64,000 nucleotides of DNA from Desulfobacter hydrogenophilus (GCF_004319545.1 NZ_CP036313.1:186001-250000), one strand, 5' to 3'; shown: positions 1 through 9,132, counted from the first letter of the stretch. Translations and numbers: made by a program. The notes: generated from the letters alone by a model not told the origin.

Positions 1-266
1 TGATTGTGGACAAAAACATGAAGGAACTCAAAGCCATGCTCAGTGACCAGGGTATTTCTTTAAGCTATTCAGCCGGTGTCCGGACTCATCTGGCCAAGAA
101 AGGCCATGATCCCAAATTCGGTGCCAGACCCCTGGCCCGTCTAATCCAGACCGAAATCAAAGACAAGCTCACCGATGAAATTCTTTTCGGACAGCTTGCA
201 AAAGGGGGAAAACTCTCGGTGGGCCTAAAGGACGGTAAACTAACATTTAATATCAAATCGGCCTGA
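1..266 (+). CDS. clpA: ATP-dependent Clp protease ATP-binding subunit ClpA, C-terminal end (partial)
   Basis: Only the last ~87 codons lie in the window; the reading frame is open to the left edge, so the GTG at 6 is internal and not a start. The visible part is the small C-terminal subdomain (D2-small) of a Clp/Hsp100 AAA+ unfoldase, with the typical GARPLARLIQ stretch followed by a helix and short beta strands. ClpA rather than ClpB/ClpC is inferred from the immediately following aat gene, a frequent clpA neighbour in proteobacteria (both belong to the N-degron pathway). ClpA feeds unfolded substrates to ClpP in the cytosol. Its TGA overlaps the aat start by one base (TGATG), indicating translational coupling. 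Confidence 0.85.
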   Translation, partial: IVDKNMKELKAMLSDQGISLSYSAGVRTHLAKKGHDPKFGARPLARLIQTEIKDKLTDEILFGQLAKGGKLSVGLKDGKLTFNIKSA

Positions 267-1009
267 TGCCCCTTTTCAGGTTATCTGAAAAAATTGAATT
301 CCCGCCGGCTTGGCTGGCGAGATCTGACGGTTTGTTATGTATTGGGGGAGACCTGTGCGCAAAGCGTTTGATCCTGGCATATAGAAACGGTATTTTCCCC
401 TGGTTTTCCAACAGTGAACCCATTCTCTGGTGGTCCCCTGATCCCCGGCTGGTACTTTTTCCCTCCAAAGTAAGGGTGTCGAAAAGCCTAAAAAAAACCA
501 TTCGAAAGGCTTGCTTTTCCATTCGGATCAACACCGCCTTTGAACAGACCATTGTGGCCTGTTCACAACCCAGGCAGGACAAACCAGAAGGCACCTGGCT
601 GGTGGATGAAATGATTGATGCCTATATCACGTTGCACAAAATGGGGATCGCCCACTCCGTGGAAGCCTGGCAGGGTGACCGGCTGGCAGGCGGCCTGTAC
701 GGGGTCAGCCTGGGAAAAACCTTTTTTGGAGAATCCATGTTTTCCCTTGTACCCAATGCATCCAAGGTCGCTCTTGTGGCCCTGGCCCGGGAACTTGACA
801 GTCAGGGATTTGGGATGATTGACTGCCAGGTCACCTCCGGCCATCTGCTTCGCATGGGAGCCCAGGAAATAACCAGAAACTTGTTTCTTGATATTCTATA
901 CCACGGTGTCGATCAAAAAGTACCGGAGAGCCTGTGGCAGTTCGGACGACATCTTTTCCCCCAAAACAAAACAGATTCAGCCCCAAGTAGTTTTGCACAT
1001 GCCGTATAA
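266..1009 (+). CDS. aat: Leucyl/phenylalanyl-tRNA--protein transferase
   Basis: The 247-residue length fits the family (about 230-250). It transfers Leu or Phe from aminoacyl-tRNA to the N-terminal Lys/Arg of proteins, creating N-degrons that ClpS/ClpA/ClpP destroy. Family hallmarks are visible: YRNGIFPWF at residues 39-47, WWSPDPR at 55-61, and the GGLYGVSLG and GESMFS segments that form the aminoacyl-adenosine pocket. The ATG start overlaps the clpA stop by one base, so the two are cotranscribed and coupled. Function is assigned from strong family motifs plus context. Confidence 0.95.
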   Translation: MPLFRLSEKIEFPPAWLARSDGLLCIGGDLCAKRLILAYRNGIFPWFSNSEPILWWSPDPRLVLFPSKVRVSKSLKKTIRKACFSIRINTAFEQTIVACSQPRQDKPEGTWLVDEMIDAYITLHKMGIAHSVEAWQGDRLAGGLYGVSLGKTFFGESMFSLVPNASKVALVALARELDSQGFGMIDCQVTSGHLLRMGAQEITRNLFLDILYHGVDQKVPESLWQFGRHLFPQNKTDSAPSSFAHAV

Positions 1010-1028
1010 GCAATGTATTGCTTGTACC

Positions 1029-1057
1029 TTGACAACCCCGGGTCCATAGTCATTATT
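1029..1057 (+). promoter_or_regulatory. Putative sigma70 promoter upstream of fxsA
   Basis: TTGACA at 1029-1034 and ATTATT at 1052-1057, separated by 17 bp, lie in the 80-bp gap between aat and fxsA. The -35 is perfect and the -10 is weak. Assigned by pattern only. Confidence 0.4.
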
Positions 1058-1089
1058 TGTTTAGGTATTTTTTAAGCTAGGAGTATTAT

Positions 1090-1485
1090 ATGTTGTTCAG
1101 ACTATTTTTATGTTTTACCCTGATCCCGGTGGCTGAATTATATATCCTTATCCAGCTTGGCGGTATTATCGGCGGATTAAACACCATAATTCTTGTCATT
1201 CTAACCGGATTCATTGGTGCCTATCTTGCCCGGATGGAAGGGTTAAACACCATGTTAAAAGTTCGCCAAAATTTAAACCAGGGAGTGATGCCGGCCGAGG
1301 AACTCCTGGATGCATTTATAATCCTTATTGCCGGATTAATGCTCATTACACCGGGTCTCTTAACGGACACAGCAGGCCTTTTGCTGTTATGGCCCCCCAC
1401 TCGAAACAAACTTAAACGCTTTTTACGAAAAAAGTTTGACGAGATGGCTGCCAACGGGAGCATTAACATCACCCGATTTCATTGA
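1090..1485 (+). CDS. fxsA: FxsA family membrane protein
   Basis: A 131-residue inner-membrane protein with about three hydrophobic helices (residues ~4-22, 25-45 and 75-100) and a basic C-terminal tail (RNKLKRFLRKKF). The N-terminal LFLCFTLIPVAELYILIQ and the central GLMLITPGLLTD segments are characteristic of FxsA, known from E. coli as a suppressor of phage T7 exclusion by the F plasmid; its cellular role is otherwise unclear. An AGGAG-like site lies 8 bp upstream of the ATG. It is followed closely by the HDOD gene, with which it probably forms an operon. Confidence 0.85.
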   Translation: MLFRLFLCFTLIPVAELYILIQLGGIIGGLNTIILVILTGFIGAYLARMEGLNTMLKVRQNLNQGVMPAEELLDAFIILIAGLMLITPGLLTDTAGLLLLWPPTRNKLKRFLRKKFDEMAANGSINITRFH

Positions 1486-1508
1486 ACCGGTCAGGTAATC
1501 TGTATTCA

Positions 1509-2378
1509 ATGGAAATAAGAAAACGCATCCTTGAAATGGTTCAAAAAAAGGAAAGCGATTTACCCACGCTCCCGGCTGTTGTGGATAACCTGATCCGGGC
1601 TGTTTCCAACGAAAATACGACCACCGAAACCTTAGCCAAAATCATTTCATATGACCTGGCTATGACCAATAAATTGCTCAAGCTTGCAAATTCTGTTTAT
1701 TATGCCCAAAAAAATAAAGTCCAGACCGTTAAACGGGCCATTTCCGTTATCGGATTTGATGAAATCATCGGCATTGCACTAGGCATGGGCATCCTATCCA
1801 GCGTATCAGAAACGTCGAACCTAAGCCTTGATATGAAAGCATTGTGGATACACGGTATCGGCGTGGCCACGGCTTCAAAGCGGCTGGCAAAGCAGACCAA
1901 TCCGGGAATTGCAGCAAAGATCTTTATCCCGGCCCTGCTCCACGATATGGGGAAAGTAATTTTTTCGATTTATTTTAAAAACGAATATAATGAAGTCCGG
2001 CAGTATGCACTGGAAAACAAACGTCCCCTTTATTTAAGTGAAAACAGTCTGTTAAAGCTTGATCATGCAGCATTATCCGCTCTTTTGATGACACGGTGGA
2101 ATTTTCCTGCATCCATCATTCTGCCCTGCAGGTTTCATCATGCCCCGGAATCGGCGCCGGTTAAATACCGTCATCAGGCTATGATCATCAATCTTGCAAA
2201 CTATCTTACACAGAAAGCCCAACTGGGTCATTCCGGCAATCCGGTACCTGTTACCATCAAAAATGCGTCCCAAAAAGTCGGCGTTAATGAATCCGGAATG
2301 ATGCAGATGATAGGGTTGCTAAAGGCCCGAGAACCGCAGATCAAAGAATTTTTCAACATTACCACAGGCGTTGGCTGA
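1509..2378 (+). CDS. HDOD domain protein
   Basis: A 289-residue protein built almost entirely of one HDOD domain, a divergent HD-superfamily fold found in bacterial signalling proteins and usually without catalysis. The family pattern SDLPTLPAVVDNL (residues ~16-28), the I-S-Y-DLAMTNKLLKLANS helix region and an HDMGK motif at 145-149 are visible. No receiver, GGDEF or EAL domain is attached. The frame also allows a TTG start at 1482 overlapping the fxsA stop; the ATG at 1509 is preferred because homology starts just after it. Role (chemotaxis, biofilm or stress signalling) cannot be read from the sequence. Confidence 0.8.
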   Translation: MEIRKRILEMVQKKESDLPTLPAVVDNLIRAVSNENTTTETLAKIISYDLAMTNKLLKLANSVYYAQKNKVQTVKRAISVIGFDEIIGIALGMGILSSVSETSNLSLDMKALWIHGIGVATASKRLAKQTNPGIAAKIFIPALLHDMGKVIFSIYFKNEYNEVRQYALENKRPLYLSENSLLKLDHAALSALLMTRWNFPASIILPCRFHHAPESAPVKYRHQAMIINLANYLTQKAQLGHSGNPVPVTIKNASQKVGVNESGMMQMIGLLKAREPQIKEFFNITTGVG

Positions 2379-2428
2379 TCATTTGCTCGGCATCCATCGC
2401 GTTGGTCAAACCCCACAGACGTTATTTG

Positions 2429-3724
2429 TCAGATATCTTTAATCAACCGCTCTCCATTACATGCCCGGGCTGCCCTGTCAAACCCATCCAGGCTGTCCTC
2501 CAGGGCTTGGGCCAGCAGGGTACCCGCCGTATACGCCCTTGAATCACCCTGATGCTCTACGGCACAAAGCACATCCATGATACTCATGCACTCAATATCC
2601 ATGGCCGGGGTATACCCGGTTGTATTGCCTCCAAGATTGACTGAATACAAAACATCCGCATTCATCAGAATTTCTAGAAGATAATGTACAATAGTCAAGG
2701 GCAGATTTAGTTCCCTTGCAATACGGATATCTGTGGCCGGGGGCTTTTTTTCGGCAAAACGCTGCACACATCCCTTGACAATTTCCAGCATGACAAGTTT
2801 TCTAGCCCGAATGCTCGTGGCATTTAAAGTCAGGTTCGGGGTTTTTTCATTTTCGATATTTTCCCACTCAAAAGCGATTTCCGTGCCGTAGAGCAGTACC
2901 CCCCAGGAGACCTGCAACCAAATCAGAAACATGGGCAATGCGGTAAAACTGCCATAGATGGCATTATAGCCTGTGACAAAAACCTGAAATTTCAAAAAGG
3001 CGGTCTGGATAATCTGAAACAGGGTGCCGGCAAACACCGCCCCTATGGCCGCTGCCCTGAAATTTATCTTTTTATGGGGTATGATCACATAAAAAAACAT
3101 GAATAGCGACCAGGTGACCACATAGGGAACAATGCTGATAAAAAAAGAAATTATACCTTTAATGTCAATGGGAACGCCAAGATAGGCCCATAAGGATTCC
3201 AGACGTGGAATCATGAACAAATTCACGGATCCGGACAAAAGGGCGAGGAGTCCTGCAGCCAGTGCAATGGTCAGATAATCAGTGAGCTTTCTAATCAAAG
3301 GCCGGCCATCCCTGACCCACCAGATAGAGTTGAATGTATCTTCAATATGAAACATCAATTTAATCAGGGAGTATAAAAGAAGCAGAACACCCAGCACAGC
3401 CATGAGCCCGCCCTGGGTTTTTTCCAGCAGGTTATTGGAGAAAACCAGGATATTTTGGACAATCTCCTCATGGCCCTCAAACAAAGCCATCACCTCTGCC
3501 TCAAGGAACTGCCGGAACCCGAAGCCCTTGGCAATACCAAAGGCCATGGCCATAACAGGCACAATACTGAAAAGGGTATACAGGCTCAAAGCCGATGCAC
3601 GCAGCGCACAACTGTCCCGTTGATACCCCCTAGCCGCTCTGTAAAGCACCCGGATGGCCTTGACCCTAAATGACTCAAAGGAAAAGGGAAAGGATATAAT
3701 CGGCTTCATTTCCGCTTCAGCCAT
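2429..3724 (-). CDS. YihY/BrkB family inner-membrane protein with C-terminal extension
   Basis: A 431-residue protein. Residues ~30-300 form the YihY/BrkB domain with about six transmembrane helices and conserved patches RASALSLYTLFSIVPVM near the N-terminus and YGSFTALPMFLIWLQVSW near helix 6. Residues ~310-431 are a soluble extension resembling a winged-helix plus tail, as in longer YihY proteins once misnamed ribonuclease BN. The molecular function of the family is not established. Its start overlaps the end of the upstream epimerase gene by 19 nt on the same strand, so the two are probably cotranscribed. Confidence 0.85.
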   Translation of the reverse strand: MAEAEMKPIISFPFSFESFRVKAIRVLYRAARGYQRDSCALRASALSLYTLFSIVPVMAMAFGIAKGFGFRQFLEAEVMALFEGHEEIVQNILVFSNNLLEKTQGGLMAVLGVLLLLYSLIKLMFHIEDTFNSIWWVRDGRPLIRKLTDYLTIALAAGLLALLSGSVNLFMIPRLESLWAYLGVPIDIKGIISFFISIVPYVVTWSLFMFFYVIIPHKKINFRAAAIGAVFAGTLFQIIQTAFLKFQVFVTGYNAIYGSFTALPMFLIWLQVSWGVLLYGTEIAFEWENIENEKTPNLTLNATSIRARKLVMLEIVKGCVQRFAEKKPPATDIRIARELNLPLTIVHYLLEILMNADVLYSVNLGGNTTGYTPAMDIECMSIMDVLCAVEHQGDSRAYTAGTLLAQALEDSLDGFDRAARACNGERLIKDI

Positions 3725-4698
3725 ACCTCCAGGCGTTTTAAGCCTTCCTGTGTGGAGATTTTCGGCACATAGCCCAGGTCTTTTTTTGCCCGGCTGATAT
3801 CAAACCAATGGGAGGTGGCAAGTTCCTTTGCAGCAAACCGGGTCATGGGGGGATCCTTTTTAATTCCAAAGGTTCGATAAATGAATTCAAAGAGCCACCC
3901 GGCCACATAAGCAGTCCTTCCGGACACATGCCCTTTAATGGGCGGCAAGCCTGCGGCAGCCAGAAACGCATTGGCCAAGGTCCATTTGGACATGGGCTCA
4001 TCCTGGCTGATAAAATATATGTTTCCAGACAAATCAGGATTTTTGGACAACTTTTCAGCTGCCAGGATATGGGCATCGGCTGCATTGTCCACATAAATGG
4101 TGTCCACAAGATCCGTATCCGGACCAATGATTTTCAGCCGTTGCGCCCTACTAATAATACCCGGCACCAGGTGACTATCTTCCGGTCCCCAGATCAAATG
4201 GGGTCTCAAAATGATGACACAAAGCCCCTGCCCCGCCGCTTTAATTACCTCTTTTTCTGCCAGCGCTTTGGTTTCAGGATAGGGGGCCAGATATTTATTC
4301 GGATAAGGGGCCCACTCATTTGCCCCGTGCATATCCTTATCATCAAACACCACAGAAGGTGAACTGGTATGAATCAGCTGACTCACCTTATTTTTCATGC
4401 AGGCGTCAATGACATGCACAGTTCCGGTTACATTAATACGGAAATATTCATCATAAGCGCCCCATATACCGGGTTTTGCCGCAGTATGAAATACGGTGTC
4501 CATGCCTTTTAAGGCATCGGCCACAGCATCGGCATCAGCAAGGTCCCCCTGAATCTGGAAAGCGCCCAGTTTATCCAGTTCCGAATACCGGGACCGGGAA
4601 AATGAAAAAACATGCTCCCCTTTATCCACTAATTTTCTGACCAGCGCCTTGCCCAAAAAACCGCCACCGCCAGTGACCAGGGTATTTCCCAAACTCAT
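3706..4698 (-). CDS. NAD-dependent epimerase/dehydratase (extended SDR, 3-beta-HSD-like)
   Basis: A 330-residue extended short-chain dehydrogenase/reductase. The nucleotide-binding TGGGGFLG motif is at residues 9-16, the HTAAKPGIWG strand follows at ~71-80, and the catalytic YPETK (Y-x3-K) is at 140-144 with an upstream TSSPSVV active-site serine region at ~111-117. The C-terminal part matches the sterol/3-beta-HSD-like branch of extended SDRs, but the substrate cannot be told from sequence. It precedes the YihY-family gene with overlap, suggesting a membrane- or envelope-linked substrate (inference only). Confidence 0.82.
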   Translation of the reverse strand: MSLGNTLVTGGGGFLGKALVRKLVDKGEHVFSFSRSRYSELDKLGAFQIQGDLADADAVADALKGMDTVFHTAAKPGIWGAYDEYFRINVTGTVHVIDACMKNKVSQLIHTSSPSVVFDDKDMHGANEWAPYPNKYLAPYPETKALAEKEVIKAAGQGLCVIILRPHLIWGPEDSHLVPGIISRAQRLKIIGPDTDLVDTIYVDNAADAHILAAEKLSKNPDLSGNIYFISQDEPMSKWTLANAFLAAAGLPPIKGHVSGRTAYVAGWLFEFIYRTFGIKKDPPMTRFAAKELATSHWFDISRAKKDLGYVPKISTQEGLKRLEVWLKRK

Positions 4699-4739
4699 TT
4701 TTTCTTCCCCTGCTTATTCGAAAGTTTATAAATATTTAC

Positions 4740-4766
4740 TTGACAAGGTGCAGCTTTTTTTATAAA
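4740..4766 (+). promoter_or_regulatory. Putative promoter of tRNA-Gly
   Basis: TTGACA at 4740-4745 and a TATAAA box at 4761-4766 (15-bp spacing, or a shifted box ATAAAA at 16) lie about 20 bp before the mature tRNA 5' end. The spacing is slightly short; the position is as expected for a tRNA promoter. Confidence 0.45.
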
Positions 4767-4787
4767 AGTAACTCGCCTTTCAGCTGA

Positions 4788-4862
4788 GCGGGAATAACTC
4801 AGTGGTAGAGTGCGACCTTGCCAAGGTCGAAGTCGCGGGTTCAAATCCCGTTTCCCGCTCCA
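4788..4862 (+). tRNA. tRNA-Gly (anticodon GCC)
   Basis: A full cloverleaf can be folded by eye: acceptor arms GCGGGAA (4788-4794) and TTCCCGC (4852-4858), D arm ACTC/GAGT, anticodon arm CGACC/GGTCG with loop TTGCCAA (anticodon GCC at 4820-4822), variable loop AAGTC, T arm GCGGG/CCCGT with TTCAAAT loop, discriminator T, and an encoded CCA at 4860-4862. Length 75 nt. It stands alone between two minus-strand genes. Confidence 0.97.
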
Positions 4863-4878
4863 TCTTTTTTAAATTCAC

Positions 4879-5871
4879 TTAAAAATCCAACTTGATACCT
4901 AAATCATTTTCCTGTGCAAATTCATAAATTGTGGATGCCACTGTCAGGTCAAACAGAGCCATGCCCACAGACTTGAAAAATAAGGTGCCGAAAGCCGGAT
5001 TATTTTTTTGTTCAGTGGTCAAAGGTTCACGGACAAGGTGTGCAAAGGCAAGTAAATCCGAGTCTTTAACAATGCCGTGTTCCAAGGGTTGGCTCAAATC
5101 ACCGCACTCCTTTGACGCAAAGGGGGTATCCACAAAAACACGGTCTGCTGTTTCAATGACGGCATCAGGAAACTCTTTCATATCAGGCCTGAATGATCCA
5201 ATAGAGATAAAAGTTTTCCCCTTTACCAGCTTGGGATCATTGCTGAACACAGGCGTTTTGCTTGTTGTGGCGGCTACGACAAGTTCACAGGCCTTGACCA
5301 GACTGTCCGCAGTCTGTGCGACCTTAAAGTTTACATCAGGATACGCCGTTGCAAGGACTGCGACCCTTGCAAAGGCAGCCTCGGGAGAACGATTAAAAAT
5401 CATCATCTGCTTTACCCTACGATTGAGCAGCAGGTACCGGGCCTGGGCCAGCCCCTGGACACCCGCCCCAATCACACCGGCCGTTTCGATGTTCTCACGG
5501 GTTAAAATCTTAATAGCAAGCCCGCCCACAGCACCAGTGCGCTCGGCCGTCAAAGCAGCCCCGTCCATGACAGCCAGTGGCATACCGGTTTTATTATCCG
5601 CCAGGGTCATGATCCCGTTGACAGCCGGGGCCCCAAATTGAGAAGCGCCTGGGAAAACAGACACCAGCTTGGTGGCAAAATAGTTGTGTTCAAAACAGGG
5701 CATCAATAAAAGGGTGTTACCGCCGTCCTCAACATGAATTCGGTCAGGCATCGTGTAGTTTTGATCTAGTAGCAACTCGTAGGCATGAAAAATAGCGTTC
5801 AGAATCAGGGACCGGTCAATTTTTGCAATATCTTTTTTGCCAATATAAAGCACGTTATTCGCCTCAAACAT
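4879..5871 (-). CDS. Ornithine cyclodeaminase / mu-crystallin family protein
   Basis: A 330-residue member of the OCD/mu-crystallin superfamily, which includes ornithine cyclodeaminase, archaeal alanine dehydrogenase and imine reductases. An NAD(P)-binding Rossmann motif GVIGAGVQG lies at residues 132-140, followed by a QARYLLL helix. Upstream, PLAVMDGAALTAERTGAVGG (98-117) is the conserved substrate-site segment with its R-T-G. The exact substrate (ornithine, alanine or another amino/imino acid) is not decidable. It is monocistronic, between the tRNA and a divergent NUDIX gene. Confidence 0.85.
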   Translation of the reverse strand: MFEANNVLYIGKKDIAKIDRSLILNAIFHAYELLLDQNYTMPDRIHVEDGGNTLLLMPCFEHNYFATKLVSVFPGASQFGAPAVNGIMTLADNKTGMPLAVMDGAALTAERTGAVGGLAIKILTRENIETAGVIGAGVQGLAQARYLLLNRRVKQMMIFNRSPEAAFARVAVLATAYPDVNFKVAQTADSLVKACELVVAATTSKTPVFSNDPKLVKGKTFISIGSFRPDMKEFPDAVIETADRVFVDTPFASKECGDLSQPLEHGIVKDSDLLAFAHLVREPLTTEQKNNPAFGTLFFKSVGMALFDLTVASTIYEFAQENDLGIKLDF

Positions 5872-5996
5872 TTAATAATTACAAATTTCACATATCATAG
5901 ACATAAAAAAAAGGCCATGGGAACCACGGAAGGTATGCCTTATGAAACATTTATGCTACAACCAGTCCATTATTAATACAAACGTGGGAAATAATT

Positions 5997-6620
5997 ATGA
6001 GCAAAAAACAAGAACAGGTCTTATGCATCGACCGAAAAACCCTTCCGGCATCCTGGGTCACCCAAAGAACCGTCCTTTCAATGGATTTTCCCACATTTGC
6101 CGCCACATGCACCAAAGCTAAATGTTCCTTTGTCCGCCGGGGCATTGCAGAAGAAGACAGACAAAAAAAACAGATCATTCCGTATATTCTTCTACAGACA
6201 GCTGATGGCGGCATGACTGCGGCCTACAACAGGCAAGGCAACGAAAAACGACTCCATGACCTATGGTCCATCGGGATCGGCGGCCATATCAACCCAGAAG
6301 ACAGTGCGATAGGAACAGACAGCTTTGAAAGTATTTTAAAAAAAGGTATGCAAAGGGAACTGGATGAAGAACTGGCCCGGCGAGTTGCCGGTGATCCCAT
6401 TGAATTCATAGGAATTATCAGTGAAGATATTACACCGGTAGGCAGCGTTCACATGGGGGCGGTATTTCTAATCAGAACACAAGACCCGGAAGGCTATCTG
6501 CCTGGAGATGAATTGCGCAGCTTTACCTGGCATGCAACACAAAAGCTCTCCCAGCTGAATTTAGAACTATGGTCCGAGCTATCCCTGGAACTTATCAATT
6601 CATTGAATCCAACACTTTAA
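5997..6620 (+). CDS. NUDIX-domain phosphohydrolase (COG4112-like)
   Basis: A 207-residue protein with a NUDIX fold. The GIGGHIN segment (residues 93-99) and REL-DEEL helix (120-126) correspond to the two halves of the Nudix box, here separated by an insertion of about nine residues relative to the canonical spacing, a feature of the predicted MutT-like phosphoesterase family COG4112. The glutamates expected to bind metal are present (E121, E124, E125). The substrate is unknown. The 3' end overlaps the convergent TrpR-like gene by 26 nt. Confidence 0.75.
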   Translation: MSKKQEQVLCIDRKTLPASWVTQRTVLSMDFPTFAATCTKAKCSFVRRGIAEEDRQKKQIIPYILLQTADGGMTAAYNRQGNEKRLHDLWSIGIGGHINPEDSAIGTDSFESILKKGMQRELDEELARRVAGDPIEFIGIISEDITPVGSVHMGAVFLIRTQDPEGYLPGDELRSFTWHATQKLSQLNLELWSELSLELINSLNPTL

Positions 6621-6861
6621 GTGCAATAGAACCATTTTTTTTCAGCACCTTTGATCCCCTTGTGATTTTACACAGGCTAATACCGTATTTTTCAGCAATT
6701 TTTCGCTGGGTTATACCCGCATGCAGATCTTTTAAAAGCTTCCAGCGCAGAGAAAGGTCAGAAAGCTCCGCCGGTGTAAGAATTTCTTCAAAAAAAATTT
6801 CCAGTTCATCCTTATTTTTGATGGATAAAATGACTTCCAGTAATTCCTGATCTATACGCAT
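6595..6861 (-). CDS. TrpR/YerC/YecD family DNA-binding protein
   Basis: A small 88-residue all-helical protein. LTPAELSDLSLRWKLLKDL (residues 28-46) followed by an HTH-like GITQRKIAEKYGISLCKITR (49-68) is the signature of the TrpR/YerC-YecD repressor-like superfamily. In TrpR the domain binds DNA with tryptophan as corepressor; for YerC/YecD-type members the ligand is unknown. It lies 23 bp after the AMMECR1-domain gene on the same strand (probable operon) and its last codons overlap the convergent NUDIX gene. Confidence 0.75.
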   Translation of the reverse strand: MRIDQELLEVILSIKNKDELEIFFEEILTPAELSDLSLRWKLLKDLHAGITQRKIAEKYGISLCKITRGSKVLKKNGSIALKVLDSMN

Positions 6862-6884
6862 ATTTTTTTTTGCACCCTGGTGAT

Positions 6885-7448
6885 CTATTTTTTTTCAGAA
6901 AATAAATGAACCCTGTAAATATGAACAGTTAGGCTGCCTTTGGTCCATTCATCGGCATCGAGCCCAGCCTTGATGCACAACTGAGATAAAAAGGAAACAG
7001 CGTCAGGCAATTGTTCCCAGACCTGGGGAAGAAAGGTCGCCTGCCTGCTTCCTTTTTTGATGATAACACCATCCTTGAACGGCACAAGCCCTTGGACCAA
7101 CTCTTTTGCCGTACTGTATTCAAATTTTTCAGGCCGGGACAAAAGACTGATTTCCAGATCAACCTGGTCAAACTCATCCCTGGTAAGGGGTGCAAAACGC
7201 GAATCTTTGAAAGCAGCAAGTCTTGCGGTTTCCCCAACGCCTGTTTTCAAGGACTCAACCGGTTCTATTACACCAATACAGCCTCTTAAAGCACCGTTCT
7301 TATGCAGGGTCACAAACAACCCCAGTTTAATTTCCAGAAAGGATTGATCTATATTAATTTGCGTTTTATCCACAGGAAGACCAAGTTTCTCGGCAATACT
7401 AATGCGCGCCATCTTCAGCAGCATCTGCCCTTGTTTGTCACTTATCAT
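6885..7448 (-). CDS. AmmeMemoRadiSam system protein A (AMMECR1 domain)
   Basis: 187 residues, the usual size of stand-alone bacterial AMMECR1 proteins. The diagnostic LRGCIG motif is at residues 54-59, and DSRFAPLTRDE (82-92) plus the VDLEISLLSRPE strand follow. In the named AmmeMemoRadiSam set the partners are a MEMO-like protein and a radical SAM protein; neither is adjacent here, so it acts in trans or alone. Its biochemical role is not established. Probably cotranscribed with the TrpR-like gene downstream. Confidence 0.88.
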   Translation of the reverse strand: MISDKQGQMLLKMARISIAEKLGLPVDKTQINIDQSFLEIKLGLFVTLHKNGALRGCIGVIEPVESLKTGVGETARLAAFKDSRFAPLTRDEFDQVDLEISLLSRPEKFEYSTAKELVQGLVPFKDGVIIKKGSRQATFLPQVWEQLPDAVSFLSQLCIKAGLDADEWTKGSLTVHIYRVHLFSEKK

Positions 7449-7602
7449 TTATCCCGCCTCCTTGTTTACCTTTCCATTAATTATCACACCTTCTCTTTGG
7501 CGGTAAATATCCTTGAGACAAAAAGGCTTCAACCGTCTGGAGTACAAATCCGCTCCCTGGTACTTATATAGCTTTAATGCCGGACAATCTCCGGTAATAT
7601 AT

Positions 7603-7639
7603 TAGAAGCCATCTTAAAAAAATTTTAAGATGGCTTCTA
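7603..7639 (-). terminator. Perfect 17-bp inverted repeat downstream of purB
   Basis: Arms 7603-7619 and 7623-7639 are perfectly complementary around an AAA loop. Read on the minus strand, the hairpin starts 42 nt after the purB stop; its upper stem is a run of A/T pairs. No long U tract follows, so Rho-independent termination is plausible but not proven. Confidence 0.5.
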
Positions 7640-7680
7640 CAAACCGCCTAAAAACGCCAATAATCATTGATTTTGGGTTA

Positions 7681-9066
7681 CTATTTCTTTAATTTTTCCT
7701 CAAAATACCTGTCCACCAGGGATTCGGCCAGTCCCAGGTATGTCTGAGGTGAAAGCGCCCTCATACGTTCTTTAACTTCAGGCGGCACCTTTTCAAGTCC
7801 GTCTACAAATCGGGCTAAATCCTCTTTCTGAATTTTTCTGCCCCGGGTCAAGTCTTTAAGCTGTTCATATGGATTATCCTCACCATATACCCGCATAACG
7901 GTTTGAAACGGTTCGGCCAGAAGTTCGGGATTATTGTCAAGATCCTTTTCAAGCGCCTGCTGGTTTAAATCTACTTTTGACAGACCCTTTATGGCATTTT
8001 TTATCCCAATGGTAAAATACCCGAATACGGTACCAAGGCTGCGTAGCACGGTGCTGTCACTCAAGTCCCTTTGGAACCGTGATTTCTGCAGTTTAACCGA
8101 CAAATGCTCCATCATGGAAATCGCCAGGCCCATATTACCCTCACTGTTTTCAAAATCAATGGGGTTGACCTTATGGGGCATCGTGGATGATCCGGTTTCA
8201 CCCTCCTTAACCCGCTGGTTGAAATATCCGAAACTGATATACCCCCACATGTCACGGTCGAAATCAATCATTACCGCCGCGACCCGGACCATGGCATGAA
8301 GCATCCTGGACAGAGCCGTATTTGGATTGATCTGGGTGGTGTATAAAATGGGTTCAAGGCCCAGGTAATCCCGGATAAACCGTTCAGAAGCAGCCATCCA
8401 GTCAATTTCGGGAAACGCAAACACATGTGCGTTGTAATTGCCCGTGGCCCCGTTTATTTTTGCCTGGATCACAGTGTTTTCCAGAACCTGAATTTCCTGA
8501 TTCAAACGCCAGGCAAAATTGATAAACTCCTTTCCCGGGGTCGTAGGGGTAGCAGGTTGCCCGTGGGTGCGGGACATCATTGGGATACTTTTATAAAGCA
8601 GGGCTTTTTTCTCAATTTCCGCCACAAAGGTTTTGAGCAGTTCTACCACCAGGTCCTTGCCTTTTTTAAGCATCAGTCCGTATGACGTATTGTTAATATC
8701 TTCGGACGTGCATGCAAAATGAACCCATTCCCGTATTGGGGCCAGCCCTGTCGCATCCAGTTTTTCTTTAATAAAATATTCCACGGCCTTTACATCGTGG
8801 TTAGTCCGGGACTCTATCTCCTTAACCCTGAGCGCATAATCTTCATTGAAATCATTTATAAAAACGTCCAGACCTGATAAGTCCAAGGTCTGGTCAGCCT
8901 TTATCAGCTCATGGACCTTCAAATCCGTGATTAGAAATTTCAGCCACTTAAGTTCAACATGAATCCTGTGATGAATCAGTCCGGATTCACTGAAAATATT
9001 TGAAAGAACACCAGTAAGACGGGCATAACGTCCGTCTATGGGTGTGATGGATAACACCTGTTTCAT
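7681..9066 (-). CDS. purB: Adenylosuccinate lyase
   Basis: 461 residues, close to the E. coli type of PurB. It catalyses two steps of purine synthesis: SAICAR to AICAR and adenylosuccinate to AMP, releasing fumarate. The fumarase/aspartase superfamily signature SSTMPHKVNP is at residues 293-302, with TSEDINN at 120-126 and RTHGQPATPTT at 166-176. The protein stands alone with an inverted repeat behind it. Assignment to PurB rather than argininosuccinate lyase rests on the SEDINN and MPHKVNPIDFE context. Confidence 0.96.
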   Translation of the reverse strand: MKQVLSITPIDGRYARLTGVLSNIFSESGLIHHRIHVELKWLKFLITDLKVHELIKADQTLDLSGLDVFINDFNEDYALRVKEIESRTNHDVKAVEYFIKEKLDATGLAPIREWVHFACTSEDINNTSYGLMLKKGKDLVVELLKTFVAEIEKKALLYKSIPMMSRTHGQPATPTTPGKEFINFAWRLNQEIQVLENTVIQAKINGATGNYNAHVFAFPEIDWMAASERFIRDYLGLEPILYTTQINPNTALSRMLHAMVRVAAVMIDFDRDMWGYISFGYFNQRVKEGETGSSTMPHKVNPIDFENSEGNMGLAISMMEHLSVKLQKSRFQRDLSDSTVLRSLGTVFGYFTIGIKNAIKGLSKVDLNQQALEKDLDNNPELLAEPFQTVMRVYGEDNPYEQLKDLTRGRKIQKEDLARFVDGLEKVPPEVKERMRALSPQTYLGLAESLVDRYFEEKLKK

Positions 9067-9132
9067 TTTCTCTCCATAAATAAATAATTATGTTGATTTT
9101 GCAATAAAACACAATAACAGATCAACCTTATC